Origin: Nocardia niigatensis NBRC 100131
GTDB taxonomy: Bacteria; Actinomycetota; Actinomycetes; Mycobacteriales; Mycobacteriaceae
Length of the DNA: 64,000 bases
Assembly (NCBI RefSeq): GCF_000308655.1
Contig: NZ_BAGC01000071.1
Coordinates: forward strand, 186,001-250,000
Direction of reading: 5' to 3'
The translations under genes were made by a program, and so were the position numbers. The notes beneath the pieces were generated by a model, which saw only the letters and a program-made list of their open reading frames with translations, had not been told where the DNA came from and searched no databases. Every line of letters begins with the position of its first letter. Position 1 is the first letter of the stretch. Below are positions 7,696 to 16,107 of the stretch, in pieces.

Positions 7696-8880
7696 ATGGA
7701 CCCTGTCAGAAATCCCTACGCGCCCGGCGCGGGACAGCGGCCGCCCGAGCTCGCGGGCCGGGACCGCCAGCTCGACGCCTTCGACATCGTGCTGGAGCGG
7801 GTCGCGCGGGGACGACCGGAACGCAGCGTCATGCTCACCGGTCTGCGCGGTGTCGGAAAGACGGTGCTGCTCAACCAGCTTCGCTCCGCCGCCCGCTCAC
7901 GCGGCTGGGGCACCGGGAAGCTGGAGGCCCGCCCCGATCAAGAACTGCGGCGGCCGCTGGCCTCGGCGCTGCACATGGCGGTGCGTTCGCTCGCTGTGGC
8001 ACACCGCAATCCGGAGCAGGTGGACGATTTCCTGGGGATTCTCAAGGCTTTCGCGCTGCGCTCCACTGCCGACAAGGGCATGCGGGAACGGTGGAACCCG
8101 GGCATCGACGTGCCGGCGGTGACCGGACGGGCCGACTCCGGCGATATCGAGATCGATCTGGTGGAGCTGCTCATGGAGGCGGCGGCCCTGGTGCGCGAGC
8201 TGGGCATCGGCATCGCGGTGTTCATCGACGAGATGCAGGATCTCGGGGCCGCCGACATCTCGGCCATCTGCGGGGCCTGCCACGAATTGAGCCAGGACGC
8301 CGCGCCTTTGATCGTGGTCGGGGCGGGGCTGCCGCATCTGCCGGCGGTGCTGACCGCGTCCAAGAGCTACTCCGAGCGGCTGTTCTCCTATCACCGCATC
8401 GATCGGCTGGATCGGGAGTCGGCCGACCAGGCGCTCATCGCGCCGGCCGAGCGGGAGAGCGTGAAGTACTCCGAGGAGGCGCTCGACGCGCTGTACCTGA
8501 AGGCCGACGGATACCCGTATTTCGTGCAGGCGTACGGCAAGGCCGTGTGGGACGCGGCGGCGCAGAGTCCGATCTCGGCCGAGGACGTGGCGGTGGCGGC
8601 GCCCGCGGCCGAAGAAGAGTTGGCGGTCGGTTTCTTCGGCTCCCGCTACGAGCGAGCGACCCCGGCCGAACGCGAATACATGCGCGCGATGGCCGATCTG
8701 TCCGGTGACGACGGACCGGTCGCGACGTCAGCGGTGGCGGCCGAGCTGGGACGCAAACCGGCCTCGTTGTCCCCGGCGCGGGACGGTTTGATCAAGAAGG
8801 GCCTGATCTACTCGGCCGAGCGCGGAACCATCGGTTTCACCGTCCCGCACTTCGGCCGATACCTGCGCGGTGTTCAATAG
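7696..8880 (+). CDS. AAA ATPase (Orc1/Cdc6- or STAND-like), orphan
   Basis: A 394-residue P-loop protein. Walker A is GLRGVGKT at about residue 48 and Walker B is IAVFIDEMQD at about 177. After the ATPase core and lid region, the C-terminal 80 residues look like a winged helix (ATPAEREYMRAMADLSGD...VAAELGRKPASLSPARDGLIKKGLIY). This order is that of archaeal/actinobacterial ATP-binding proteins related to Orc1/Cdc6. The start is ATG 7696, with TACGGT 8 nt upstream suggesting a leaderless message. The specific role is unknown; DNA-linked regulation or a defence-type switch are both possible. Confidence 0.75.
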   Translation: MDPVRNPYAPGAGQRPPELAGRDRQLDAFDIVLERVARGRPERSVMLTGLRGVGKTVLLNQLRSAARSRGWGTGKLEARPDQELRRPLASALHMAVRSLAVAHRNPEQVDDFLGILKAFALRSTADKGMRERWNPGIDVPAVTGRADSGDIEIDLVELLMEAAALVRELGIGIAVFIDEMQDLGAADISAICGACHELSQDAAPLIVVGAGLPHLPAVLTASKSYSERLFSYHRIDRLDRESADQALIAPAERESVKYSEEALDALYLKADGYPYFVQAYGKAVWDAAAQSPISAEDVAVAAPAAEEELAVGFFGSRYERATPAEREYMRAMADLSGDDGPVATSAVAAELGRKPASLSPARDGLIKKGLIYSAERGTIGFTVPHFGRYLRGVQ

Positions 8881-9007
8881 CCGAAGAATAGCGATCTGAT
8901 CAAGATCATCCCGCAACTAGGCTTTTCGATCGTTGCCAGCCCCTACCGGCGGGTAACAAACGCTCCTACACTCGAATGTGATTCTCATCACGGTCGAGGA
9001 GGACATC

Positions 9008-10963
9008 ATGGCGACTGCCGCCAAAGTCGACGCCACCGAAGAACAAGCCCGGGCACTGGTCGAGGAATCCCGCGAAACCACCTGGGCCAAGCCATCCTTC
9101 GCCAAGGAGATGTTCCTCGGCCGATTCCGGCTCGACCTCATCCATCCCTTCCCCCGTCCCGACGCCGCGGATACCGCCAAGACCGAGGCGTACCTGACCC
9201 GGCTGCGCGCCTTCTGCGAGACCATCGACGGGCAGCGCATCGAGGACGAGGGCCGCATCCCCGACGAATACGTGCGCGGGCTGGCCGAACTCGGCTGCTT
9301 CGGCCTCAAGATCCCCGAGGAGTACGGCGGCATCGGACTGTCCCAGGTGGGCTACAACAAGTCGCTCATGCTGGTCAGCTCCGCGCACGCCAGCCTCGGC
9401 GTGCTGCTCTCCGCGCACCAGTCCATCGGCGTGCCCGAGCCGCTCAAGCTGGCCGGCACCCCCGAGCAGAAGCGAGAGTTCCTGCCGCGCTGCGCCAAGG
9501 GCGCGGTGAGCGCCTTCCTGCTCACCGAACCCGACGTCGGTTCCGACCCGGCGCGCATGGCCTCCACCGCCACCCCGACCGCGGACGGCGAGGCCTACGA
9601 GATCAGCGGCGTGAAGCTGTGGACCACCAATGGCGTTGTCGCCGAACTGCTCGTGGTCATGGCGCGGGTGCCCAAGAGCGAGGGCCACCGCGGCGGCATC
9701 TCCGCGTTCATCGTGGAGGCCGACAGCCCTGGCATCACCGTGGAGCGGCGCAACAGGTTCATGGGTCTGCGCGGCATCGAGAACGGCGTGACCCGCATGC
9801 ACAAGGTGCGGGTTCCCAAGCGGAATCTGGTGGGCCGCGAGGGCGACGGCCTCAAGATCGCGCTGACCACCCTCAACGCGGGCCGACTCGCCATCCCGGC
9901 CATGTGCACGGCCGCGGGCAAGTGGTCGCTCAAGATCGCGCGGGAATGGTCGGCCACCCGCGTGCAGTGGGGCCGCCCGGTCGGCGAGCACGGCGCGGTC
10001 GGCGCGAAGCTGTCCTACATCGCCGCAACGACTTTCGCGCTGGAGTCGGTGCTCGACCTGTCGGCCACCATGTGCGACGAGAACCGCAACGACATCCGGA
10101 TCGAGGCCGCGCTGGCCAAACTGTGGGCCTCGGAGATGGCGTGCAAGATCGCCGACGAACTGGTGCAGATCCGCGGCGGCCGCGGCTACGAGACCGCGGC
10201 CTCGCTGCGGGCGCGCGGCGAAAGAGCGGTCAGCGCCGAGCAAATGTTGCGCGATCTGCGCATCAACCGCATCTTCGAGGGCTCCAGCGAGATCATGCGC
10301 CTGCTCATCGCCCGCGAGATGGCCGATGCCCACATGGCCGCGGCCGGGGCGCTGGTCGATCGCAATGCCGAACTCAAGGACAAGGCCAAGGCGGCGGTCG
10401 GGGCGAGCGGTTTCTACGCCAAGTGGTTCCCGCAGCTCACCGTCGGCGCCGGGACCGCGCCGGTCGGCTACGGCGAATTCGGGCCACTGGCACGGCATAT
10501 GCGCTTCGTCGAGCGGATGTCGCGCAAGCAGGCCCGCGCGCTGATGTACGGCATGGCGCGCTGGCAGGCCAAGCTCGAGTACAAGCAGGGCTTCCTGGGA
10601 CGCATCGTCGACATCGGAGCCGAACTGTTCGCCATGGCCGCGGCCTGCGTGCGGGCGCAGTCGCTGCGGGTCGACGGCAGTCCCGACGGCGTGGCCGCCG
10701 AGGAACTCGCCGAGGTCTTCTGCCGCCAGGCCCGCCTGCGCGTCGAGAAGCTCTTCGACGATCTGTGGTCCAACACCGACGACGCCGATACCGACCTCAC
10801 CCGCGGCGTCCTGGACGGCCGCTACCGCTGGCTCGAGGCCGGCGCCCTGGATCCGAGTGAGGGCACCGGCCCGTGGATCGCCGAATGGCAGTTCGGTCCG
10901 TCGGTGGAACAGAACCTGCTGCGGCCGTTCCTCCCGTCCACGAAGACCGGGGCGGCGACCTAG
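9008..10963 (+). CDS. Long acyl-CoA dehydrogenase (FadE)
   Basis: A 651-residue flavoprotein. An N-terminal extension of about 60 residues precedes the acyl-CoA dehydrogenase fold at 65-435 (PEEYGGIGLSQVGY; FLLTEPDVGSDPARM; the FAD/dimer segment QIRGGRGYETA; then IFEGSSEIMRLLIAREM with the catalytic-base region). The C-terminal 200 residues form a second helical region, as in VLCAD-like enzymes. It catalyses the first alpha,beta-dehydrogenation of beta-oxidation. ATG 9008 follows GGAGGA. A poor -35 precedes TACACT (8967-8972). It is monocistronic, closed by a strong terminator. Confidence 0.9.
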   Translation: MATAAKVDATEEQARALVEESRETTWAKPSFAKEMFLGRFRLDLIHPFPRPDAADTAKTEAYLTRLRAFCETIDGQRIEDEGRIPDEYVRGLAELGCFGLKIPEEYGGIGLSQVGYNKSLMLVSSAHASLGVLLSAHQSIGVPEPLKLAGTPEQKREFLPRCAKGAVSAFLLTEPDVGSDPARMASTATPTADGEAYEISGVKLWTTNGVVAELLVVMARVPKSEGHRGGISAFIVEADSPGITVERRNRFMGLRGIENGVTRMHKVRVPKRNLVGREGDGLKIALTTLNAGRLAIPAMCTAAGKWSLKIAREWSATRVQWGRPVGEHGAVGAKLSYIAATTFALESVLDLSATMCDENRNDIRIEAALAKLWASEMACKIADELVQIRGGRGYETAASLRARGERAVSAEQMLRDLRINRIFEGSSEIMRLLIAREMADAHMAAAGALVDRNAELKDKAKAAVGASGFYAKWFPQLTVGAGTAPVGYGEFGPLARHMRFVERMSRKQARALMYGMARWQAKLEYKQGFLGRIVDIGAELFAMAAACVRAQSLRVDGSPDGVAAEELAEVFCRQARLRVEKLFDDLWSNTDDADTDLTRGVLDGRYRWLEAGALDPSEGTGPWIAEWQFGPSVEQNLLRPFLPSTKTGAAT

Positions 10964-10979
10964 CGCAGGTCCACACAAG

Positions 10980-11024
10980 AATCTGCCGCTCTCTAGTTCA
11001 TTCACTAGAGAGCGGCAGATTTTC
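10980..11024 (+). terminator. Strong rho-independent terminator
   Basis: A perfect 18-bp stem (10980-10997 with 11004-11021) closes a 6-nt TCATTC loop, followed by a short T-run. It ends the acyl-CoA dehydrogenase transcript and, being symmetric, could also stop leftward transcription. Confidence 0.9.
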
Positions 11025-11063
11025 ACGGATACCGGCCGAATCGGGCTACCGGACCGTACCGGC

Positions 11064-11165
11064 CTACTGGCGGGTGGCGGCGTCGAGCCGGTTACACAGG
11101 TTGGTCACCGCGATCATCATGACGATCCCGGCCGGCAGCGACCGGCCGCTCGATCCGTCATCTGC
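11064..11165 (-). pseudogene. C-terminal remnant of an AhpD/carboxymuconolactone-decarboxylase-like gene
   Basis: The minus strand reads GIVMMIAVTNLCNRLDAATR then Q and stop TAG at 11064. This resembles the last helix of AhpD-like/carboxymuconolactone decarboxylase proteins (typical ending: AIAVxNxxNRLxxATR). Only about 33 codons remain; upstream the frame loses resemblance and has no start. The match is by eye and short. Confidence 0.35.
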
Positions 11166-11166
11166 A

Positions 11167-11462
11167 CGACCGGCCCGAGCGCGGGAATGCGACGGCGCGA
11201 CTCACTCCGGATGCGATACGCATCTACCTTTATCTATCCATTTCGCTAGATATAAGAAGAAAGTCCGGACACTGACCGGACGGACAGGGATTTCTACCCG
11301 CGCCCAGCAATGTGGCGAGGCTCCGCGAGATCCGCCGACAGGCCCGCATAGATCGGCGGAGACAGTTGGACAACTTGTCTATAACGCCAGGTGTAGCGGG
11401 TTAACGACCGGGCTATCAATTCCGACAACCGGGCAAGAAGGCGAACTCTTCAGGAGGACGTC
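11167..11462 (+). other. Leader region of the alpha/beta hydrolase gene
   Basis: About 300 bp without a gene. Locally A+T-rich stretches (11225-11262) stand out from the surroundings. TCCGCCGA at 11331-11338 pairs with TCGGCGGA at 11353-11360, an 8-bp stem. No clear promoter hexamers were identified. Confidence 0.4.
11369..11379. promoter_or_regulatory. Candidate operator before the hydrolase
   Basis: GACAA-C-TTGTC, an odd-length dyad with 5-bp arms, sits 83 bp upstream of the hydrolase start, next to TATAAC. It is a plausible regulator site; no partner is identified. Confidence 0.3.
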
Positions 11463-12449
11463 ATGTCCACGATCGACAGCCGTGCCGCCGATTTCGACGG
11501 CCACCCCGCCACCGTGTCCGCCGATGACGGCGTGCCACTCGCGGTCCGTGAATTCGGCACCACCGACGCAGCCGTCACCGTCGTGTTCGTCCACGGGCAC
11601 TGCCTGCGCGCCGAATCCTGGGCGTTCATGCGCGGGCATCTGCTGCAGACCTGGGGCGACGACACCCACATGGTGTTCTACGACCATCGCGGACACGGGG
11701 ATTCGGGCAATGCCGACCCCTCGACCTACACCATCGAGCAGCTGGCCCGGGATCTGGACGCGGTGCTGCGCGCCGTGGTCCCGGTGGGGCCCGTCGTCCT
11801 GGTGGGACATTCCATGGGCGCCATGACCATACTGGCCTACACCCGGCTGTACCCGGAGACGATCGGAACCCGGATCGTCGGAGTCGGCCTGCTCTCCAGC
11901 GCCGCCAACGGGGTCACCCGGGTCGGGCTGGGCCGGCTGCTGAGCGCGCCGGCGGTGAGCTCGCTGCGGGTGGCGGTGCGCCGGGCGCCGCGGGCCATGC
12001 AGGCCTCGAAACACCTGAGCCGCCGCGTCTTCGAGCCCATCATGCGCGACGCCACGCTGGGCACCCGCAAGGTCAGCCCGCGCATGCTGGCGGTGGCGAC
12101 GGCCATGCTCAACGACACCTCGCTGCTGACCATGGCCAGCTTCCTGGAGTCGCTGATCCGGTTCGACGAGAGCGCGAATCTGCACCGGCTGGGCTCGATT
12201 CCGGTACTGGTACTGGCCGGGTCCGCGGACATCATGATCCCGTTCGCGCACTCGGTGGTGCTGGCCTCCCAGGTCGACGACGCCGAGCTGGTGCGGCTGG
12301 ACGGCGCCGGGCACTCGGTGATCCTGGAGCGGGCCGAGGAGGTGGCCGCCGCGGTGGTGGCGCTGGTGGCCCGGGCGACCGCGGCGGCGCGCGGCGCGGA
12401 CCCGGACCGCGGGCCCGACTGCGGGCCGGAGTACGCCATCGCGGGGTAG
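11463..12449 (+). CDS. Alpha/beta hydrolase
   Basis: A 328-residue alpha/beta-hydrolase-fold protein. The oxyanion region is VVFVHGHCLRAESW and the nucleophile elbow is VGHSMGAM with Ser at about 122. A late acid lies near LVLAGSADIMIP, and the catalytic His is in GAGHSVILERAEEV at about 284. The C-terminal tail is proline/glycine-rich and probably disordered. ATG 11463 follows AGGAGG. No signal peptide is seen. Substrate is unknown; esterase or epoxide-hydrolase-like chemistry is possible. Confidence 0.8.
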   Translation: MSTIDSRAADFDGHPATVSADDGVPLAVREFGTTDAAVTVVFVHGHCLRAESWAFMRGHLLQTWGDDTHMVFYDHRGHGDSGNADPSTYTIEQLARDLDAVLRAVVPVGPVVLVGHSMGAMTILAYTRLYPETIGTRIVGVGLLSSAANGVTRVGLGRLLSAPAVSSLRVAVRRAPRAMQASKHLSRRVFEPIMRDATLGTRKVSPRMLAVATAMLNDTSLLTMASFLESLIRFDESANLHRLGSIPVLVLAGSADIMIPFAHSVVLASQVDDAELVRLDGAGHSVILERAEEVAAAVVALVARATAAARGADPDRGPDCGPEYAIAG

Positions 12450-12631
12450 CCGGAAGATCATCAACGACGGTCGGATTCGACCATCTGAAACGACTGCGGC
12501 CCCAATTTTGAACGCTTTGACAGGCCCCTGAGCTGTGAATATCCACAGCGGACGAGACGAATCCCGCGCCATCACGTACTGTGTTGTAGATCACGATGTG
12601 TGGTCTGTCACACGGCTCGAGGAGGGTTTCG

Positions 12632-12919
12632 ATGACACGCAGCGAGATTGCGGAACTCCGCTACGCGGTCGGCCAGCTCCGGCAGTGCGTCAGCGCACTG
12701 CGTTCGCACTACGGAGACGCGGGTACGGTCCGCCGGCTGGAGAACGATCTGGAAAGGCTCGTCATCGATACCGACGAGTTCGAACAGGCGCCGCCGCCGG
12801 AAGCACCGACCGCGAAGCAGGAGACGATCTACGTCCCCGACGCCAAGCACGATGAGGCGGCGTGGATGGGCGCGCAGGACGAGGGCCTCGGCTTCCACTC
12901 CCGCCCCCGCACCAAGTAA
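12632..12919 (+). CDS. Small helical protein, unknown
   Basis: A 95-residue protein from ATG 12632, with GGAGGG 5 nt upstream. The N-terminal half (MTRSEIAELRYAVGQLRQCV, then a second helix RRLENDLERLVIDTDEFE) is predicted helical hairpin. The C-terminus carries a conserved-looking tail (YVPDAKHDEAAWMGAQDEGLGFH). I do not recognise a named domain, though the tail recalls small actinobacterial conserved proteins. It ends on the base before the convergent TetR gene's stop, leaving no spacer. Confidence 0.65.
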   Translation: MTRSEIAELRYAVGQLRQCVSALRSHYGDAGTVRRLENDLERLVIDTDEFEQAPPPEAPTAKQETIYVPDAKHDEAAWMGAQDEGLGFHSRPRTK

Positions 12920-13513
12920 CTAATCCCTCGCTTCGAACAGCGGCAGGACCACCTCGACAATGGCGTCGAGGCTCGGCAATTCGACGAGCGCGTCGGGTGG
13001 GCTCAGCTGCCGCTGCAGCGCACGCTGATGCGCCGCTCCGACCAGCAGCAGGGCCGACGGCCGTGGATCCGCGGCCGCGATGCCCCGGAACGAGAAATAG
13101 GCGACCACGGCGTCCACCGCGCGATGCGGGCCGAGGTCGAGATCGCGGCTGCGTTCCCGGTAGACCGCGCGCAGCCCGGCATCCGACTGGATGGCCGCGA
13201 TGACCGGCAGCGCGGAGACGAAGAATTCCTCCAGGGTCGCGAGCAGCGACCGCAGATCCGAGCGCAGATCCGCCGCCGGCGCGTCGGCGAGCAGGTCCTT
13301 CAGCGGCCGTAGCTGATGCCGGATCACGGCCTGCAGCAGGCCCATTCGATCGCCGAAGTGGTAGAAGATGCTGGATTCGGCGACCCCGGCGCGGGCCGCG
13401 ATCTCCTTGGTGGACAGCCGCGCCAGACCGGATTCCGCGAGCGCCTGCTGGGCGCCGGCGATCACGGCCTCGCGTACACCGGTACTGGGCCGCCCTCGGG
13501 AACGGGTCGCCAT
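12920..13513 (-). CDS. TetR-family regulator
   Basis: A 197-residue regulator. The TetR helix-turn-helix lies at residues 13-60 (VREAVIAGAQQALAESGL, STKEIAARAGVAESSIFYHF). The ligand domain is unspecific by eye. It lies 95 bp downstream of the thiolase-like gene on the same strand, so it probably belongs to that transcript and may control it. The ATG is preceded by AGGAGG. Confidence 0.85.
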   Translation of the reverse strand: MATRSRGRPSTGVREAVIAGAQQALAESGLARLSTKEIAARAGVAESSIFYHFGDRMGLLQAVIRHQLRPLKDLLADAPAADLRSDLRSLLATLEEFFVSALPVIAAIQSDAGLRAVYRERSRDLDLGPHRAVDAVVAYFSFRGIAAADPRPSALLLVGAAHQRALQRQLSPPDALVELPSLDAIVEVVLPLFEARD

Positions 13514-13608
13514 ATCGCCTCCTGTCGCGTTTCGATCGTCTGCCGGTTCGGCCTTTGCAGTATGGGAGATCGCCGCCGGACCGGAGAGGCCCAGTGGCGG
13601 TGCGGGGA

Positions 13609-14901
13609 TCAGTGGCGGTGCCGGCCCCGGCCGGAGCGGCTGCCGCCCGAGCCCCGGAACCGCGCGCCGCGCGGGGACCGCGGTATCGGTTCCCGATCCG
13701 GGGATTCGAAGACCGCGGCCACGGCCCGGCCGGGTCCGGTGGCGGACACCGTCAGACCGAGACCGCCGTCGCGGCGGGCGAGTTCGTGCAGCAGGGTGGT
13801 GACCATGCGCAGGCCCGCGGCACCACCCGGGTCACCGAGGGCGATCGCGCCGCCGTTCACGTTCAAGCGCGCACCGTCGTGCCCGTCCGAGCGCGGTCCG
13901 GCGTGGTCGTCGAGGCCGAGGGTGCGGGCCAGGGCCAGCACCTCGACGGCGGAGGTTTCCTCCGCCTCGAGCAGCGTCAGATCGGACAGCTCGAAACCGG
14001 TGCGCCACAGGGTCTTCGCGACGGCGGGCGTGGCGGCGGGCACCGGCGCGCCGCCGGGGGCGGTGGCGCTCACCCAGTCGAGCAGGTAGCCCATGGGCCG
14101 CAGGCCCAGGTCCGTCAGCCGGTCCTCGGCCACCACCAGGCAGGCCGCGGCGGCCAGGGCGCGGCCGCTGCTGTTGCCGGCGGTGGTGACGCCGTCGGGC
14201 CGGAAGGCGGGCAGGGCGGCGAAGGCGCGGGGCGAGACATCGTCGCGCAGGCCCTCGTCACGGTCGACCAGGTGCACCACCTCGGAATTCGGGTCGTCCG
14301 GACGGGCGCACACCACGACCGGCACGGTTTCGGCGCCGAAGACGCCCTGGCGGTGTGCCCGGGCGGCGCGGCGGTGGCTGACGGCGGCGAAGTCGTCGGC
14401 CGCGGCCCGGTCCAGGCCGTGGTCGCGGGCCAGCTGTTCGGTGCGGTCCGAATCCGCCTGCCCGCGTGGGGGTTCCGCGCTCCAGATCGCGATCTGCAGG
14501 TCGGTGTTCGGCCCGGCGGCCGGGACGCTGGCGGATTGCGCGTCGAATCCGGCTGTGGCGCACGCGTATTCGGCGCCGACCGCGAGCACCACGTCGGCGG
14601 CGCCGGAGCGCACCATCATGCTCGCGGTGATCGCGGCGCGCAGGCCGCTGCCGGGACCCTCGCCGAGGGCGAAATCACCGAGGTCCGCGGGCAGTCCGCA
14701 GAGCGGCAGGGCCGGGCGCACGGCCTCGAGGTCGGGCAGGGCGGTGACCAGCTGTTCGACGCGCGCGGGGTCGAGGCCGGAGCGGTCGAGGACCGCCGCG
14801 ATAACAGTGCCGACCAGACGGTTCGGCGGCACCGCGGCCAGCGCACCGCCGGGCAGACCCACAGGCGTACGCATCGGCATGACGATGGCGGCGCGTCTCA
14901 T
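13609..14901 (-). CDS. Thiolase-fold protein without thiolase catalytic residues
   Basis: A 430-residue thiolase-superfamily protein with recognisable landmarks: MRTPVGLPGGALA at the start, SGLRAAITASMMVRSGAADV at about 85-105, and NVNGGAIALGDPGGAAGLR at 347-365. The residues that do the chemistry are changed. The nucleophile loop reads GEGPGSGL (Pro83 where Cys is usual), GHPxG reads GDPGG (Asp357 for His), NEAFA reads EEAxx-like EAEETSA, and the C-terminal CxGxG reads ATGPG. The last 20 residues are a basic Gly/Ser/Arg tail. ATG 14901 follows GAAGGGAG. It may be a non-catalytic partner of another thiolase or a binding protein, and it is transcribed towards the TetR gene. Confidence 0.75.
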   Translation of the reverse strand: MRRAAIVMPMRTPVGLPGGALAAVPPNRLVGTVIAAVLDRSGLDPARVEQLVTALPDLEAVRPALPLCGLPADLGDFALGEGPGSGLRAAITASMMVRSGAADVVLAVGAEYACATAGFDAQSASVPAAGPNTDLQIAIWSAEPPRGQADSDRTEQLARDHGLDRAAADDFAAVSHRRAARAHRQGVFGAETVPVVVCARPDDPNSEVVHLVDRDEGLRDDVSPRAFAALPAFRPDGVTTAGNSSGRALAAAACLVVAEDRLTDLGLRPMGYLLDWVSATAPGGAPVPAATPAVAKTLWRTGFELSDLTLLEAEETSAVEVLALARTLGLDDHAGPRSDGHDGARLNVNGGAIALGDPGGAAGLRMVTTLLHELARRDGGLGLTVSATGPGRAVAAVFESPDREPIPRSPRGARFRGSGGSRSGRGRHRH

Positions 14902-15199
14902 GATCGGCTCCCTTCGAACCCTCGGCAGGGGGACAGGCCATCACACGGTTATTGCTGTCGTATGACGGCCGCCGGCCGCCGCGAACGGGCGGCCCGACCT
15001 GCGCGCGGGCCGGATTCCGAAACCCTCTGACAGGCCGTCGAGTTCGCGAGATTGCCGTTTGTTCACCAAGCAAACGGAACACGGAAGGCCACAGGAAATG
15101 TGGCGCAAATCACGGGATCGCGAAATCGCTGTTGCGAGCTCGAGTAATAGCACCCCTGTCGTAAGGTGCTCACCATCACATTCGATGCCGGAGGTAACG

Positions 15200-15241
15200 A
15201 TGACGTGCCACGGGATAGATGAGCGAGGCAGCCACCAGTGA
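15200..15241 (+). CDS. 13-codon upstream ORF overlapping sdhC
   Basis: ATG 15200 lies 5 nt after GGAGGTAA-type Shine-Dalgarno sequence and encodes MTCHGIDERGSHQ. Its TGA (15239-15241) overlaps the GTG start of sdhC as GTGA. The ribosome site is much stronger than that of sdhC itself, so sdhC translation may depend on coupling to this leader. Confidence 0.5.
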   Translation: MTCHGIDERGSHQ

Positions 15242-16068
15242 GCGCCGCACCAGTCAAGGCTCCTGAATCAGGTACAACCGGGGTTTTCAGCAGAGGTCGC
15301 GCCGCCATCGCGGCACGCACCCTCCGCACCGATCGATGGTGGCTGCCGCCGCTCGTGACGGTGCTCGGGCTGGGAGCCTTCGTCATCTACGCGACCATCA
15401 GATCCTTTGTGCGGTCCGCGTATTGGGTGAACGACTACCACTATCTGACACCGTTCTACTCGCCGTGCCTGAGCGCGTCGTGCGTCGAGGGGTCGAGCCA
15501 CTTCGGCACGCCGATCGGCCACCTGCCCATGTGGATTCCACTGGGCTTCCTGGTGCTGCCGTTCCTACTGCTGTTCCGGCTCACCTGCTACTACTATCGC
15601 AAGGCGTACTACCGGTCGGTGTGGATGTCCCCGCCGGCCTGTGCGGTGGCCGAGCCGCACGCGAAATACACCGGAGAGACCCGGCTTCCCCTGATCATCC
15701 AGAACGCGCACCGCTACTTCTTCTACGTCGCGGTGATCATCTCGGTGATCAACACCTACGACGCGGTGATCTCATTCCACGCACCCGGCGGCTTCGGCAT
15801 CGGCCTGGGCACCGCGATCATCACCGGCAACGCGCTGCTGCTGTGGGCGTACACGCTGTCGTGCCACTCCTGCCGTCACATCGCGGGCGGGCGGCTCAAG
15901 CACTTCTCGCAGCACCCGGTGCGCTACCGCTTCTGGACCGTGGTGTCGAAGATGAACACCCGGCACATGCAGCTGGCCTGGACCACGCTGGGCACGCTGG
16001 TCCTCACCGATTTCTACGTCATGCTGGTGGCGAGCGGAACCATCTCCGATCCTCGCCTCATCGGCTGA
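15238..16068 (+). CDS. sdhC: Succinate dehydrogenase membrane subunit (Sdh1 type)
   Basis: A 276-residue membrane protein with about five hydrophobic segments (WLPPLVTVLGLGAFVIYATI, LPMWIPLGFLVLPFLLLFRL, YFFYVAVIISVI, IGLGTAIITGNALLLWAYTL, LAWTTLGTLVLTDFYVMLVA). Several His residues suit haem or quinone coordination. Context and sequence match the membrane anchor of mycobacterial Sdh1 (Rv0249c), a trihaem-type or fumarate-reductase-like SQR distinct from Sdh2. It anchors SdhAB and passes electrons to menaquinone. The start is GTG 15238, overlapping the leader ORF; sdhA follows after 39 bp. Confidence 0.85.
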   Translation: MSAAPVKAPESGTTGVFSRGRAAIAARTLRTDRWWLPPLVTVLGLGAFVIYATIRSFVRSAYWVNDYHYLTPFYSPCLSASCVEGSSHFGTPIGHLPMWIPLGFLVLPFLLLFRLTCYYYRKAYYRSVWMSPPACAVAEPHAKYTGETRLPLIIQNAHRYFFYVAVIISVINTYDAVISFHAPGGFGIGLGTAIITGNALLLWAYTLSCHSCRHIAGGRLKHFSQHPVRYRFWTVVSKMNTRHMQLAWTTLGTLVLTDFYVMLVASGTISDPRLIG

Positions 16069-16107
16069 CGTCCTCTATTCCTCTGTCTCCCAGGAGTATT
16101 CGGTTCC

